Shown in pieces: positions 8,249 through 16,924 of a stretch of 38,250 nt of DNA. The notes beneath the pieces are model-generated. The model was not told the DNA's origin. It did not search any database and saw nothing but the letters and a program-made list of their open reading frames with translations. Each line of letters begins with the position of its first letter. The first letter of the stretch is position 1. The DNA is from Selenomonas sp. (lineage in GTDB: Bacteria > Bacillota_C > Negativicutes > Selenomonadales > Selenomonadaceae), in assembly GCF_024693525.1 (NCBI RefSeq), contig NZ_JAILKR010000118.1, positions 1-38,250 on the forward strand, in the 5' to 3' direction. The position numbers were made by a program, and so were the translations under genes.

Positions 8249-9145
8249 TTATTTTAAAGCTTCTTGGAGCACTTCCGCATTCTTTTTCATGGCATCGATA
8301 TAGGCATCCATGGCCTCTGGGGTCGCCTCGCCAGTTACCACCGGGTCAAGGGTGTAAATCTTCGCCCCCGTTTCCCGGGCTATGGTTTCCGCCGCCGCTG
8401 GAGAATACTGGGGTTCGGTGAATAAAACTTTTACCGGCAGGGCCTTTACCTTCGCAATGACCTGCTCAAGCTCCTGAGGCGATGGTTCCGTTCCCGGTTC
8501 CCGTTCAATCACCCCCACGATATTCAGCTTAAATTCCTTGGCCAAATACGGAAAGGCTTCGTGGAAGGTCACGATATCCTTATGGGGCAAATCATCCAGC
8601 TGCTCATGCATCTGTTGGCGCAGCGCCTCAAGCTTCATGACATAATCCAGCGCATTTTTACGGTATTGGTCTTTGTGTTCCGGGTCAGCCTCACAAAGCT
8701 GCACCGTAATTGCCTTTACCTGATCAATGGCATACGTCACAGCTGTCCAAACATGCGGGTTCTCTTCCTCGCCTTCCTTCAATAATTGAATGTGGTCATA
8801 GTTTGACGCTTCGATTATCTTTAATTTCTTATTCTGCTTGGCCGCCTTCTCCAGGAAGTTTTCCATGCCAGCACCATTTGCCACCAAGACATCCGCCTTT
8901 TCCAGCGTTTTCATATCTTCCGTGGTCAGCTGATAATCATGCAAACATCCCGTCTGCGGCTTCGTCATATTGATGACCTCAACCCCATCGACATCTTTGG
9001 TGATGTTGATGACATCGATGTACATGGGATAGAAAGATGTGACAATGGTGAAATTCTTTTTGGCTGCGGACTGTGGTTTACTGCATCCCGTCACAGCAAA
9101 GCAAAACAACACCAACAACGATACGATAATAGCTATTTTCTTCAC
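8249..9145 (-). CDS. Zinc/manganese ABC transporter substrate-binding lipoprotein (ZnuA/AdcA family)
   Basis: Captures Zn2+ or Mn2+ outside the cell for an ABC importer. The start is the GTG at 9145, with AAAGGAG 6 nt upstream; the longer frame upstream lacks a signal. The 298-aa product has a lipoprotein signal peptide ending in AVTGC (Cys21) and the cluster A-I metal ligands His69, His131, His195 and an acidic residue near Glu244. The charged loop before His131 (KEGEEEN) is short and lacks the histidine-rich stretch of classical ZnuA. No permease or ATPase gene is adjacent, which is odd; both genes may be elsewhere. Zinc versus manganese cannot be decided. Confidence 0.88.
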   Translation of the reverse strand: MKKIAIIVSLLVLFCFAVTGCSKPQSAAKKNFTIVTSFYPMYIDVINITKDVDGVEVINMTKPQTGCLHDYQLTTEDMKTLEKADVLVANGAGMENFLEKAAKQNKKLKIIEASNYDHIQLLKEGEEENPHVWTAVTYAIDQVKAITVQLCEADPEHKDQYRKNALDYVMKLEALRQQMHEQLDDLPHKDIVTFHEAFPYLAKEFKLNIVGVIEREPGTEPSPQELEQVIAKVKALPVKVLFTEPQYSPAAAETIARETGAKIYTLDPVVTGEATPEAMDAYIDAMKKNAEVLQEALK

Positions 9146-9202
9146 AGGAAACTCCTTTCGGTAATTGCCGTCCCTCTGCCTATCGCAAAGCAAATATCCA
9201 GC

Positions 9203-9229
9203 AAAAAAGCCTTCCCAAATGGGAAGGCC
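9203..9229 (-). terminator. Terminator of the propionate operon
   Basis: A perfect 8-bp stem GCCTTCCC/GGGAAGGC with a 4-nt loop, followed on the minus strand by TTTTTT, 15 nt past the mmdC stop. Confidence 0.88.
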
Positions 9230-9243
9230 TGTTCATCAGCAAA

Positions 9244-9642
9244 TCAGCCAAGAATTACGAGAGAATCATGAGCTTTTACGCTCTGGCCAGCTGCTACGTT
9301 GAACGTCTTAACAACGCCGTCAGCATCAGCAGCAATCTCATTCTGCATCTTCATAGCCTCGAGAATCAGCAGCGTGTCACCAGCTTTAACAGCCTGGCCT
9401 TCGCTGGCTACGAGCTTCACGATCTTGCCCGGCATCGGAGCATCGATGGAATGCTCACCAGCACCTGCGGCAACGGCAGCTTTAGCCGGAGCAGCTGGTG
9501 CTGCTGGAGCCGGGGCTGCTTTCGGAGCTACCGGGGCTGCCGGAGCCGGAGCAGCTTTCGGAGCTGCTGTAGCTGCGGATTTTACTTCCTCAACTTCTAC
9601 TTCATAAGCCGTGCCGTTAACGGTGATATTGAACTTTTTCAT
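9244..9642 (-). CDS. mmdC: Methylmalonyl-CoA decarboxylase gamma subunit (biotin carrier)
   Basis: Carries biotin between the carboxyltransferase MmdA and the membrane decarboxylase. The 132-aa product has a short N-terminal segment, an Ala/Pro-rich flexible linker (about 22-62, repeats of APKAAPAPA type) and a C-terminal biotinyl domain with the EAMKM motif, Lys98 being the biotin site. The ATG at 9642 is used, with GGAGG about 8 nt upstream; the TTG further upstream overlaps that site. Last gene of the operon, followed by a strong terminator. Confidence 0.93.
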   Translation of the reverse strand: MKKFNITVNGTAYEVEVEEVKSAATAAPKAAPAPAAPVAPKAAPAPAAPAAPAKAAVAAGAGEHSIDAPMPGKIVKLVASEGQAVKAGDTLLILEAMKMQNEIAADADGVVKTFNVAAGQSVKAHDSLVILG

Positions 9643-9679
9643 TAAGAATTCCTCCAAATACGTTCTACTTCGGAATCAA

Positions 9680-9835
9680 TCAGAACTGTTTGACCAAGCC
9701 GCCTCTAGCGGACAATGCCCAAACGTCGCTGCGCTTGATGCGGACAGCGATAACTTTATTCGACATCATCATCTGAACAGCAGCCGTGATAGCGGCTACT
9801 ACCTCAGGCGATACGCCATTTGCTTCGGTTTTCAT
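9680..9835 (-). CDS. Small decarboxylase subunit, MmdE/OadG-like, 51 aa
   Basis: A short gene between mmdA and mmdC, 17 nt after the mmdA stop, with GAGGTG 6 nt before its ATG. The product begins MKTEANGVSPEVVAAI and ends in a basic, aromatic tail (VRIKRSDVWALSARGGLVKQF). This resembles the epsilon subunit of Veillonella methylmalonyl-CoA decarboxylase, which is like the C-terminal end of the delta/OadG subunit and stabilises the complex. It lacks a transmembrane helix and any long linker, so a separate full delta subunit (MmdD) may exist elsewhere. Family assignment is from pattern memory, not a search. Confidence 0.7.
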   Translation of the reverse strand: MKTEANGVSPEVVAAITAAVQMMMSNKVIAVRIKRSDVWALSARGGLVKQF

Positions 9836-9852
9836 AACGTGCACCTCTTTGC

Positions 9853-11382
9853 TTAAAGCGGAATATTGCCGTGTTTCTTGGACGGGCCAACTTCGCGCTT
9901 GCTAGCCAGTGCATTGAGGGCCGTGATGATGCGCGGACGCGTCTCCTTCGGCTCAATAACCATATCAACATAGCCACGCTCTGCGGCAACATACGGCGTT
10001 GCGAAGTTTTCAACATACTCTGCCGTCTTAGCATCCTTATCCGGGTCTTTGCGGAAAATGATGTTTGCTGCACCAGCCGGGCCCATAACAGCGATTTCCG
10101 ACGTCGGCCAAGCCATAACCTGATCAGCGCCAAGTTCGCGGCAGCACATAGCGATGTAGGAACCGCCATAAGCCTTACGGGTAATGACCGTAACTTTAGG
10201 AACCGTAGCCTCACTGTAAGCGTACAGCATCTTGGCACCATGACGGATAATGCCGTTGTGCTCCTGGTTGACACCTGGCAGGAAGCCCGGTACATCAACG
10301 AGGTTGACGAGAGGAATATTGAAGGCATCGCAGAAGCGGATGAAACGGGCGGATTTATCCGACGCATCAACATCCAGGCAGCCAGCCATAACTTTCGGCT
10401 GGTTGGCGATAATACCTACGCTGCGGCCATCGAAACGGGCAAAGCAGCAAATGATATTCGTAGCAAAGAATTCCTGTACTTCGTAGAACTCACCGTTATC
10501 AACGAGGGAACGAATTACATCCTTCATATCGTATGGCATGTTCGGGTTGTCCGGAATCACCGAGTTCAGGCTTTCATCCTGACGGTCCGGGTCATCACCG
10601 GTCTCCATGATGGGTGCATCTTCCATATTGTTGCTGGGCAGGAAGGAAAGCAGGTAACGAATCTGCTTGATGCAGTCGTCCTCATCCTCAGCTGCGAAAT
10701 GAGCAACACCGCTGCGGGTATTATGGGTCATAGCACCGCCCAGAGCCTCAGCTGTAACTTCCTCAGCCGTTACCGACTTGATAACAGCTGGTCCCGTGAT
10801 GAACATCTGACTGGTGTTCTTTACCATGTATATGAAGTCCGTGATAGCCGGGCTGTATACAGCACCGCCTGCGCAGGGTCCCATGATTACGGAAATCTGC
10901 GGAATTACACCAGAAGCTGCCGTATTGCGATAGAAGATACCGCCATAACCAGACAGGGCGTCAACGGCTTCCTGGATACGAGCGCCGCCCGAGTCGTTGA
11001 TACCGATGCACGGTGCGCCCATCTTCATGGCAAGATCCATAACTTTCCAGATCTTATGCGCATGTTTTTCACCCAGCGATCCACCCTCAACGGTGAAATC
11101 CTGTGCATAAGCGTAGACAAGACGGCCATCAACCGTACCATATCCCGTTACTACACCTTCGCCCGGAAGTTCTTTTTTGTCCTGACCAAAATTCGTGCAA
11201 CGATGCTTCATAAACATATCGAGCTCAACGAAAGTTCCCTCATCGAACAGCTTGTTGATGCGCTCGCGGGCAGTCTGTTTGCCCTTTGCATGCTGCTTCT
11301 CGATGCGGGCCTGACCGCCGCCCTGCATGATATGCTCTTTCTTTGCATTCATTAAGTCAATTTTTTCCTGAACAGTAGCCAT
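9853..11382 (-). CDS. mmdA: Methylmalonyl-CoA decarboxylase alpha subunit (carboxyltransferase)
   Basis: Transfers the carboxyl group of (S)-methylmalonyl-CoA to biotin, giving propionyl-CoA. The 509-aa protein is a crotonase-fold carboxyltransferase with N- and C-terminal halves; oxyanion-hole glycines are seen in SGGARIQE (131-138) and GPCAGG (168-173), with the second-half counterpart in the YGGSYIAM region. The ATG at 11382 is chosen because AGGAGG precedes it by 6 nt and the length is then the usual 509. It could be confused with propionyl-CoA carboxylase beta, but the adjacent epimerase, mutase and small subunits point to decarboxylation. Confidence 0.93.
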   Translation of the reverse strand: MATVQEKIDLMNAKKEHIMQGGGQARIEKQHAKGKQTARERINKLFDEGTFVELDMFMKHRCTNFGQDKKELPGEGVVTGYGTVDGRLVYAYAQDFTVEGGSLGEKHAHKIWKVMDLAMKMGAPCIGINDSGGARIQEAVDALSGYGGIFYRNTAASGVIPQISVIMGPCAGGAVYSPAITDFIYMVKNTSQMFITGPAVIKSVTAEEVTAEALGGAMTHNTRSGVAHFAAEDEDDCIKQIRYLLSFLPSNNMEDAPIMETGDDPDRQDESLNSVIPDNPNMPYDMKDVIRSLVDNGEFYEVQEFFATNIICCFARFDGRSVGIIANQPKVMAGCLDVDASDKSARFIRFCDAFNIPLVNLVDVPGFLPGVNQEHNGIIRHGAKMLYAYSEATVPKVTVITRKAYGGSYIAMCCRELGADQVMAWPTSEIAVMGPAGAANIIFRKDPDKDAKTAEYVENFATPYVAAERGYVDMVIEPKETRPRIITALNALASKREVGPSKKHGNIPL

Positions 11383-11486
11383 TATATACCTCCTATAATT
11401 AGCTTGTGAGAAAATAGTCTGCGACACATTTCTCATGTACTGCAATCTCTATTTTGCACTATTTGTGTGAAAATTGCAAGACTAAT

Positions 11487-11503
11487 TTAATACCAGGTAT
11501 TAA
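11487..11503. promoter_or_regulatory. Perfect dyad at the mce stop codon
   Basis: TTAATACC-A-GGTATTAA is a 17-nt perfect palindrome that overlaps the mce stop codon. It could be an operator for an internal mmdA promoter or a small RNA hairpin. A weak promoter candidate lies downstream on the minus strand (TTGCAA, 17 nt, CAAAAT). Confidence 0.35.
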
Positions 11504-11916
11504 TCACGCTGGCAAAGTTCCAGGAGAACACCATGGGAAGCCTTCGGATGAACAAAAGCAATTTTAGCACCACCAGCACCGATACGCGGTTTCTCGTCAA
11601 TCAGACGAACCCCCTGCTCTTTGAGGTCGGCCAAAGCGGCCTCAAGATTATCCACCCGCAGAGCAATGTGCTGAATGCCACCGCGGCCACCATTCTTTTC
11701 AATGAATTTAGCGATAGGAGAGGTTTCATCCGTTGCTGCCAGCAGCTCGATTTCGCTACCATTCGGCGTGGGGAAGAACCCCGTAGTTACCTTCTGCTCG
11801 GCAACGGTTTCCTCACCGTTGTCGGGAAGTCCCAACGTACCGCCCCAGAAAGAACCGACTTCCTTGAGGTCCGAAACAGCAATACCGATATGATCTACGC
11901 CTAATACTTTAAACAT
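11500..11916 (-). CDS. mce: Methylmalonyl-CoA epimerase
   Basis: Interconverts (R)- and (S)-methylmalonyl-CoA, needed because the mutase makes the R form and the decarboxylase uses S. The 138-aa protein has the two-module VOC (glyoxalase) fold with metal ligands expected at His9 (DHIGIAV), the GSEIELL strand (55-59), His83 (QHIALRV) and Glu133 (LLEL). Its start has GGAGGG 6 nt upstream. It sits 26 nt after meaB, inside the operon. Confidence 0.95.
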   Translation of the reverse strand: MFKVLGVDHIGIAVSDLKEVGSFWGGTLGLPDNGEETVAEQKVTTGFFPTPNGSEIELLAATDETSPIAKFIEKNGGRGGIQHIALRVDNLEAALADLKEQGVRLIDEKPRIGAGGAKIAFVHPKASHGVLLELCQRD

Positions 11917-11942
11917 AATGAACCCTCCATTCGGATTAATAA

Positions 11943-12881
11943 TTATTTCAGCATCTCATCCATGACCTGACCGATGACGGTATACGGGTCTGTTTCATGC
12001 TGCTTGATTTGCTCGACATAGCCATCAAGGCGACCGCTGTCCACGATCTTGCCCTTGATGTATGTGCCGATGTTGCTGCTGAGGATATCGAGCATTTCAT
12101 CACGGGTACGCTTCGTGCGGCGCTCAGTCAATTGTCCATTGCCTTCGATATGCGTCCGGTGTTTTTCTACGGTATCCAAGAGTTCTGTAATGCCCTCATT
12201 CTGGCTGGCCACCACCTTGGTAATCGGTGGGCGCCATTCCGTCATCAGGCTGTCCAGGTCCAGCATCATGTTGATTTCGCGAACCAATTTGTCTGCCCCA
12301 TCAAGGTCTGACTTGTTGATGCAGTACAGGTCGCCGATCTCCAAAATGCCGGCCTTAATTGCCTGGATATCATCCCCCATGCCGGGAATCAATACGACCA
12401 TGGTCGTATCGGCAGCTTTAACGATATCCACTTCTGACTGACCGACGCCAACCGTTTCGACGATAATGATGTCCTTTCCAAAAGCATCCATGGCCTTGAC
12501 CGCGTCAGCGGTTTTATGGGATAAACCACCGAGACTGCCACGGGTGCCCATACTGCGGATAAAGACTCCCTCGTCAAGGGTCAGTCCATTCATGCGAATG
12601 CGGTCACCTAATATGGCGCCGCCCGTAAATGGGCTGGTCGGGTCGACAGCTATAATACCAACGGTCTTGCCCTGGGCACGATATTCGCGGGCTATCTTAT
12701 CCGATAGCGTGCTTTTTCCTGCCCCCGGGGGACCCGTGATACCCAATACATAGGCATGGCCAGTATGGGGATAAAGCTTCTTCATGATATCCGTCGCTTC
12801 ATCGTACTCATTCTCGATGGCAGTAATTGCCCGAGAAAGTGCCAGCCGATTGCCTTTAAGTAATTCTTCTGCTATGTCCAT
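11943..12881 (-). CDS. meaB: MeaB/ArgK-type G-protein chaperone of methylmalonyl-CoA mutase
   Basis: A GTPase that protects and reloads the B12-dependent mutase. The 312-aa sequence has the P-loop GPPGAGKST (50-58), switch-region and base-recognition motifs (VDPTSPFTGGA, NKSD), and a C-terminal dimerisation helix. The ATG follows GGTGG. It is separated from the mutase small subunit gene by an unusual structured 143-nt spacer. Its place beside both mutase subunits supports the MeaB role over an older lysine/arginine transport (ArgK) annotation. Confidence 0.95.
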   Translation of the reverse strand: MDIAEELLKGNRLALSRAITAIENEYDEATDIMKKLYPHTGHAYVLGITGPPGAGKSTLSDKIAREYRAQGKTVGIIAVDPTSPFTGGAILGDRIRMNGLTLDEGVFIRSMGTRGSLGGLSHKTADAVKAMDAFGKDIIIVETVGVGQSEVDIVKAADTTMVVLIPGMGDDIQAIKAGILEIGDLYCINKSDLDGADKLVREINMMLDLDSLMTEWRPPITKVVASQNEGITELLDTVEKHRTHIEGNGQLTERRTKRTRDEMLDILSSNIGTYIKGKIVDSGRLDGYVEQIKQHETDPYTVIGQVMDEMLK

Positions 12882-12910
12882 CCTGCCACCACCTTTTCGG
12901 TAGTATTTAT

Positions 12911-13019
12911 TGTGAACTCTAACGGAAAAACCAGTTCACAGTGCGAAACAGTAAAACAGTGCCAGGTTTGGGCCAGAGGACCGGAACCCGCCCCCCTGGT
13001 CCTGTTCCCAGCACCGCTG
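12911..13019 (-). other. Structured spacer between mutase small subunit and meaB
   Basis: The 143-nt spacer holds two inverted repeats. One is TGTGAACT/AGTTCACA (12911-12918 with 12933-12940). The other is a long GC-rich imperfect hairpin with nested stems CAGTGC/GCAC (12957-12962 with 13011-13014) and AGGACC/GGTCCT (12977-12982 with 12998-13003). No T tract follows, so they are not standard terminators; they may tune mRNA processing or stability between operon segments. Confidence 0.4.
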
Positions 13020-13024
13020 CCTTT

Positions 13025-13420
13025 TTAAAGTTTTACATTCTCATTGATGTATTTGACCACTTCGCTGGTCGGCGTTCCCGGCGTGAATACCGCCGAAACA
13101 CCAGCCTCTTTAAGGGCCGGGATGTCGCCTTCCGGAATAACGCCACCACCAATGATAAGCGCATCTGTCATTCCGTTTTTGCGGACAAGGTCAACGACTT
13201 TGGGGAAGAGATGTCCATGGGCCCCCGAGAGGATGCTCATAGCAACCACATTGACGTCCTCCTGCAGCGCTGCTTCAGCAATCTGCTCCGGCGTCTGGCG
13301 AAGGCCCGTATAGATAACCTCAAAGCCAGCATCGCGCAGGGCGCGGGCAACGACCTTCGCCCCGCGGTCATGACCGTCAAGACCTGGTTTAGCAACTAAA
13401 ACTCTGATTTTCTTTTCCAT
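13025..13420 (-). CDS. Methylmalonyl-CoA mutase small subunit (cobalamin-binding)
   Basis: The B12-binding half of a two-subunit mutase. The 131-aa protein is a single Rossmann-like domain with the base-off signature D15-x-H17-x-x-G20 (GLDGHDRG), in which His17 coordinates cobalt, followed by SILSG and IIGGG motifs. The ATG at 13420 has GGAGG about 8 nt upstream; the earlier start is in the ribosome-binding region. It lies 58 nt after the large subunit gene. Similar to the C-terminal third of single-chain mutases. Confidence 0.94.
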   Translation of the reverse strand: MEKKIRVLVAKPGLDGHDRGAKVVARALRDAGFEVIYTGLRQTPEQIAEAALQEDVNVVAMSILSGAHGHLFPKVVDLVRKNGMTDALIIGGGVIPEGDIPALKEAGVSAVFTPGTPTSEVVKYINENVKL

Positions 13421-13478
13421 TGTGAATTCCTCCAAAAACGCAAACGCTATTACTGTACGATTCTTTTAAAGCGGGCGA

Positions 13479-15125
13479 TTACAGGCTGACATGAGCCTCA
13501 TATTCACCGAATACCTCACGCATGACGTTGCAAATCTCACCAAGGGTTGCATAGGTCTTAACGGCAGCGAGGATATGCGGCATGAGGTTTTCATTCTCAT
13601 CCTGGCAAGCCTTCTTAAGATCAGCCAGGGCCGCTTTTACCGCCTCATTATCACGTTTCGCTTTCATAGCCTCAACCTTTGCCTTCTGACGCTCGCCGAC
13701 AGCTTCGTCGACTTTCAGCAGGCCTTTTGGAGGTTCTTCTTCCATCTGGAATTTATTGACACCGACAATCGTACGGGCACCAGATTCCACATCCATCTGC
13801 CATTTATAAGCAGAATCCTGAATTTCCTTCTGGATGTAACCCTTCTCGATAGCGGCAACTGCACCACCGAGGTCGTCGATTTTCTTTATGTAATCCCAAG
13901 CTTCCGCCTCAATCTTGTTCGTCATAGCCTCCACATAGTAGGAACCAGCCAGCGGATCGATGACATCAGCCAAGCCGCTCTCATACGCAACAATCTGCTG
14001 GGTACGCAGAGCAATCGTAACGGATTCCTGGGTTGGCAGAGCCAAAGCCTCATCCCGGGAGTTCGTGTGCAGGGACTGGGTGCCGCCCATGACAGCAGCT
14101 GCCGTCTGCAGGGCAACACGAACGATGTTGTTGTTCGGCTGCTGAGCCGTCAGCATCGAACCAGCCGTCTGCGTATGGAAACGCAGCTTCATGCTCTTGT
14201 CATTCTGCGCATGGAAGCGCTCCTTCATGACTTTTGCCCAGATACGGCGGGAAGCGCGGAACTTCGCCACCTCTTCGAGAACGTTGTTGTGCGCGTTCCA
14301 GAAGAAGGACAGACGGCCAGCAAAGTCGTCAATCTTGAGGCCGGCTTTAATAGCTGCCTCACAGTATGCGATACCATCGGCAATCGTGAAGGCGATTTCC
14401 TGTGCAGCCGTGGAACCTGCTTCACGAATGTGGTAACCCGAAATCGAAATGGTATTCCATTTCGGTACGTTTTTCGAACAATACTCGAAGATGTTCGTGA
14501 TAAGGCGCATGGATGGACGCGGCGGGAAGATATACGTACCGCGGGCAGCATACTCCTTGAGAATATCGTTCTGAATCGTACCACGCAGCTGGTCAGCAGG
14601 CACCCCCTGTTTCTCAGCTACAGCGATATACATAGCCAAAAGAACCGAAGCTGGAGCATTAATGGTCATTGACGTGGAGACCTTACCAAGGTCAATCTGG
14701 TCAAAGAGCGTTTCCATATCTGCCAGCGAGTCGATGGCAACACCGACTTTACCGACCTCGCCTTCGGAGATTGGATCCGTGGAATCATAACCAATCTGCG
14801 TCGGCAAGTCAAAAGCACAGGACAGGCCCGTTGCACCATTTTCAATCAACATGCGATAACGCTTGTTGGACTCTTCAGCAGTAGAGAAACCAGCATACAT
14901 ACGCATCGTCCAGAAACGGCCGCGATACATCGTGGGCTGAACGCCACGGGTATATGGATAAACACCAGGGAAACTCAACTCATCGGCATAATCCGTATCC
15001 TTAATGTCTAGCGGCGTATAAAGGCGTTTCTCCGGCAAATGTTCACGCTCGGGGAAACGTGCGATTGCTTTTTCTACACTGGCTTCGTATTTTTCAAGCT
15101 CAGCTTGGATTTTCTCATTGCTCAT
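13479..15125 (-). CDS. Methylmalonyl-CoA mutase large (catalytic) subunit
   Basis: Rearranges succinyl-CoA to (R)-methylmalonyl-CoA with adenosylcobalamin. The 548-aa protein contains only the substrate-binding TIM barrel, as expected for the split enzyme. The signature TMRMYAGF (73-80) has Tyr78, equivalent to the Tyr that distinguishes methylmalonyl- from isobutyryl-CoA mutases (which have Phe), and [12 protein letters not shown] (104-115) is kept. The usual Gln before that Tyr is Met here. AGGAGG precedes the ATG. The B12-binding domain is supplied by the next gene. Confidence 0.95.
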   Translation of the reverse strand: MSNEKIQAELEKYEASVEKAIARFPEREHLPEKRLYTPLDIKDTDYADELSFPGVYPYTRGVQPTMYRGRFWTMRMYAGFSTAEESNKRYRMLIENGATGLSCAFDLPTQIGYDSTDPISEGEVGKVGVAIDSLADMETLFDQIDLGKVSTSMTINAPASVLLAMYIAVAEKQGVPADQLRGTIQNDILKEYAARGTYIFPPRPSMRLITNIFEYCSKNVPKWNTISISGYHIREAGSTAAQEIAFTIADGIAYCEAAIKAGLKIDDFAGRLSFFWNAHNNVLEEVAKFRASRRIWAKVMKERFHAQNDKSMKLRFHTQTAGSMLTAQQPNNNIVRVALQTAAAVMGGTQSLHTNSRDEALALPTQESVTIALRTQQIVAYESGLADVIDPLAGSYYVEAMTNKIEAEAWDYIKKIDDLGGAVAAIEKGYIQKEIQDSAYKWQMDVESGARTIVGVNKFQMEEEPPKGLLKVDEAVGERQKAKVEAMKAKRDNEAVKAALADLKKACQDENENLMPHILAAVKTYATLGEICNVMREVFGEYEAHVSL

Positions 15126-15178
15126 TAGGAAATTCCTCCTGATTCATTCAGTATCTATTTCTATACGATGTTCAATTT

Positions 15179-16681
15179 TTATTTTGCCATGCTGCCATTC
15201 TCAATGAAGCGTTCGTGGAAGGAAAGCGCCTCGTGAAGAAGATGCGGCGTATGGACGTGTTTGAGTTTTTCATCGGCCCGTTTGAAATAATCCAGCAGGA
15301 TAGGACGATAACTTGGATGCGCACAATTGTTAATTATCTCTAAAGCGCGCTCACGGGGTGCCTTGCCACGCAAATCGGCAATGCCCTGCTCCGTAATGAT
15401 GATGTCCACATCGTGCTCCGTGTGGTCGATATGGGAACAGAAAGGAACTACTGCCGAAATCTTGCCCTCTTTGGCAATGGACGGCGTGTAGAAGATGGTG
15501 AGGTATGCGTTGCGGGCAAAGTCGCCGCTGCCGCCGATACCGTTCATCATCTTCGTGCCCGTAATATGGGTCGAATTGACATTGCCATAGATATCAACTT
15601 CGATGGCCGTATTCATGGCAATGACCCCTAAGCGATGGACAACTTCCGGACTGTTGGAGATTTCCTCCGGACGCAGCAGCAAATATTTCTTGTATTTTGC
15701 TACATCCTTGTAGAAACGAGCCATGCCCTCCGGCGATGGGCTGAAGGCCGTGCCCGATGCGAAGTTCAATTTGCCCGCATCGATAAGATCCAGCATACCG
15801 TCCTGAATGACTTCGGTGTAAACCGTCAGGTCTTTCAGGTCAGAATCCACAAAACCAGCGATAACTGCATTGGCCACGTTGCCAACACCAGACTGCAGGG
15901 GTAGCAAATTCTTCGGCATGCGGCCAGCTTCGATTTCCTTGTTAAGGAACTCCAGTGTAAACTGGCTCATCTTCTTAGAATCTTCATCAATCGGCTTCAG
16001 CGGACGGGTATGATCCGGAATATCGCAAGGAACGATGTATTTGATTTTTTCCGGTGTGCAGGGAATGTACGTGGTTCCCACCCGGTCATTGGCCTTGACA
16101 ATTGGAATCGGCAGGCGGTTTGGCGGGTCCATCGGCACATAGACATCATGCATGCCTTCCAGGTCCAGTGGCTGGGAAGTATTGACTTCAACGATGACCA
16201 CATCAGCACTTTGTACATACGAAGCGGCGTTACCCAAGGACGTTGTCGGGATGATATTACCTTCCTCGGTAATGGCGCATGCCTCAACAACAGCTACATC
16301 CGTCTTGCCCAGATAACCGCAGCGGCCCAACTGGGCAGACTCAGAAAGATGAAGGTCGAGATAATCAACCGAACCGTCATTGATTTCACTGCGCAAAATC
16401 TTGTCCGTCTGATAGGGCAGACGTTTTTTGATGCCGTGAACAGCCGCCAAAGCCTCATCAAGCTCCGGGCCTGTGGAGGCACCTGTCCAAAGGTTAATCG
16501 TGAATGGTTCCTTTTTCATACGCTCAGCGAGTGCCAGCGGAACAGCTTTCGGATAAGCCGATGCTGTAAATCCGCTCATGGCTACATTCATGCCCGGCTT
16601 AAAGAAGGCTGCTGCTTCCTCAGCTGTGACAATTTTCGCCTGCAATGCTTTGTTACGCACGCGATCGAGAATATCAATCAT
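15179..16681 (-). CDS. Succinyl-CoA:propionate/acetate CoA-transferase (Cat1/AarC family)
   Basis: Moves CoA from propionyl-CoA (or acetyl-CoA) to succinate, starting and closing the propionate cycle. The 500-aa protein has the two-half class I CoA-transferase plan with catalytic Glu290 (YTEVIQD), Asn343 (ISN) and Gly384 (GIGGSG), which line up at a constant offset of four with the Glu294, Asn347 and Gly388 I recall for the Acetobacter enzyme. The start is the ATG at 16681, with GGAGG 6 nt upstream; the upstream in-frame extension lacks a ribosome binding site. First gene of the operon. Exact acyl specificity is inferred from its neighbours. Confidence 0.9.
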   Translation of the reverse strand: MIDILDRVRNKALQAKIVTAEEAAAFFKPGMNVAMSGFTASAYPKAVPLALAERMKKEPFTINLWTGASTGPELDEALAAVHGIKKRLPYQTDKILRSEINDGSVDYLDLHLSESAQLGRCGYLGKTDVAVVEACAITEEGNIIPTTSLGNAASYVQSADVVIVEVNTSQPLDLEGMHDVYVPMDPPNRLPIPIVKANDRVGTTYIPCTPEKIKYIVPCDIPDHTRPLKPIDEDSKKMSQFTLEFLNKEIEAGRMPKNLLPLQSGVGNVANAVIAGFVDSDLKDLTVYTEVIQDGMLDLIDAGKLNFASGTAFSPSPEGMARFYKDVAKYKKYLLLRPEEISNSPEVVHRLGVIAMNTAIEVDIYGNVNSTHITGTKMMNGIGGSGDFARNAYLTIFYTPSIAKEGKISAVVPFCSHIDHTEHDVDIIITEQGIADLRGKAPRERALEIINNCAHPSYRPILLDYFKRADEKLKHVHTPHLLHEALSFHERFIENGSMAK

Positions 16682-16891
16682 AGAAAATCCTCCCTCATCA
16701 GTGCCGACCCATCTTCGGTTCCGGCAACAGATTTTAACGATTAGGACGCCGCATCTTGTTTCGTATTCTTTTTTATGATTCATTGTATCCATAAAGTATA
16801 ACATGAAGTTATTGACACGATGAATTATAATCATAGATTATCGTAACAGTATGCTATAATTATGTCCCTTGCCTAAGAATAACACGAAAAG
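16682..16891 (-). promoter_or_regulatory. AT-rich promoter region of the propionate operon
   Basis: This AT-rich leader region has several minus-strand -10-like hexamers (TATACT near 16800, TATAAT near 16825) without a clear -35. A perfect dyad ATAATC-ATA-GATTAT lies at 16827-16841 and is a candidate operator. I see no cobalamin riboswitch hallmark and no recognisable Rex site. Confidence 0.4.
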
Positions 16892-16924
16892 AAAACGGCG
16901 TCAAGATTGACTTGACGCCGTTTT
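16892..16924 (-). terminator. Strong terminator after rex
   Basis: A perfect 14-bp stem (AAAACGGCGTCAAG with its complement) with 5-nt loop ATTGA, followed on the minus strand by CTTTTC. It separates the valS-rex operon from the propionate operon and could also stop plus-strand transcripts. Confidence 0.9.

Noticed and set aside
9871..11355. 494-codon open frame on the plus strand over mmdA
   Set aside because: Antisense to a well-recognised gene; no family features or ribosome binding site, and its codon pattern follows from strong bias in mmdA.
12922..13014. GTG-initiated frame of about 31 codons in the mcm-small/meaB spacer
   Set aside because: No Shine-Dalgarno sequence and the composition is explained by the hairpins.
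16682..16891. Rex operator or cobalamin riboswitch upstream of the CoA-transferase gene
   Set aside because: No TTGTGA-type dyad and no B12-box sequence could be seen, although both would make biological sense.
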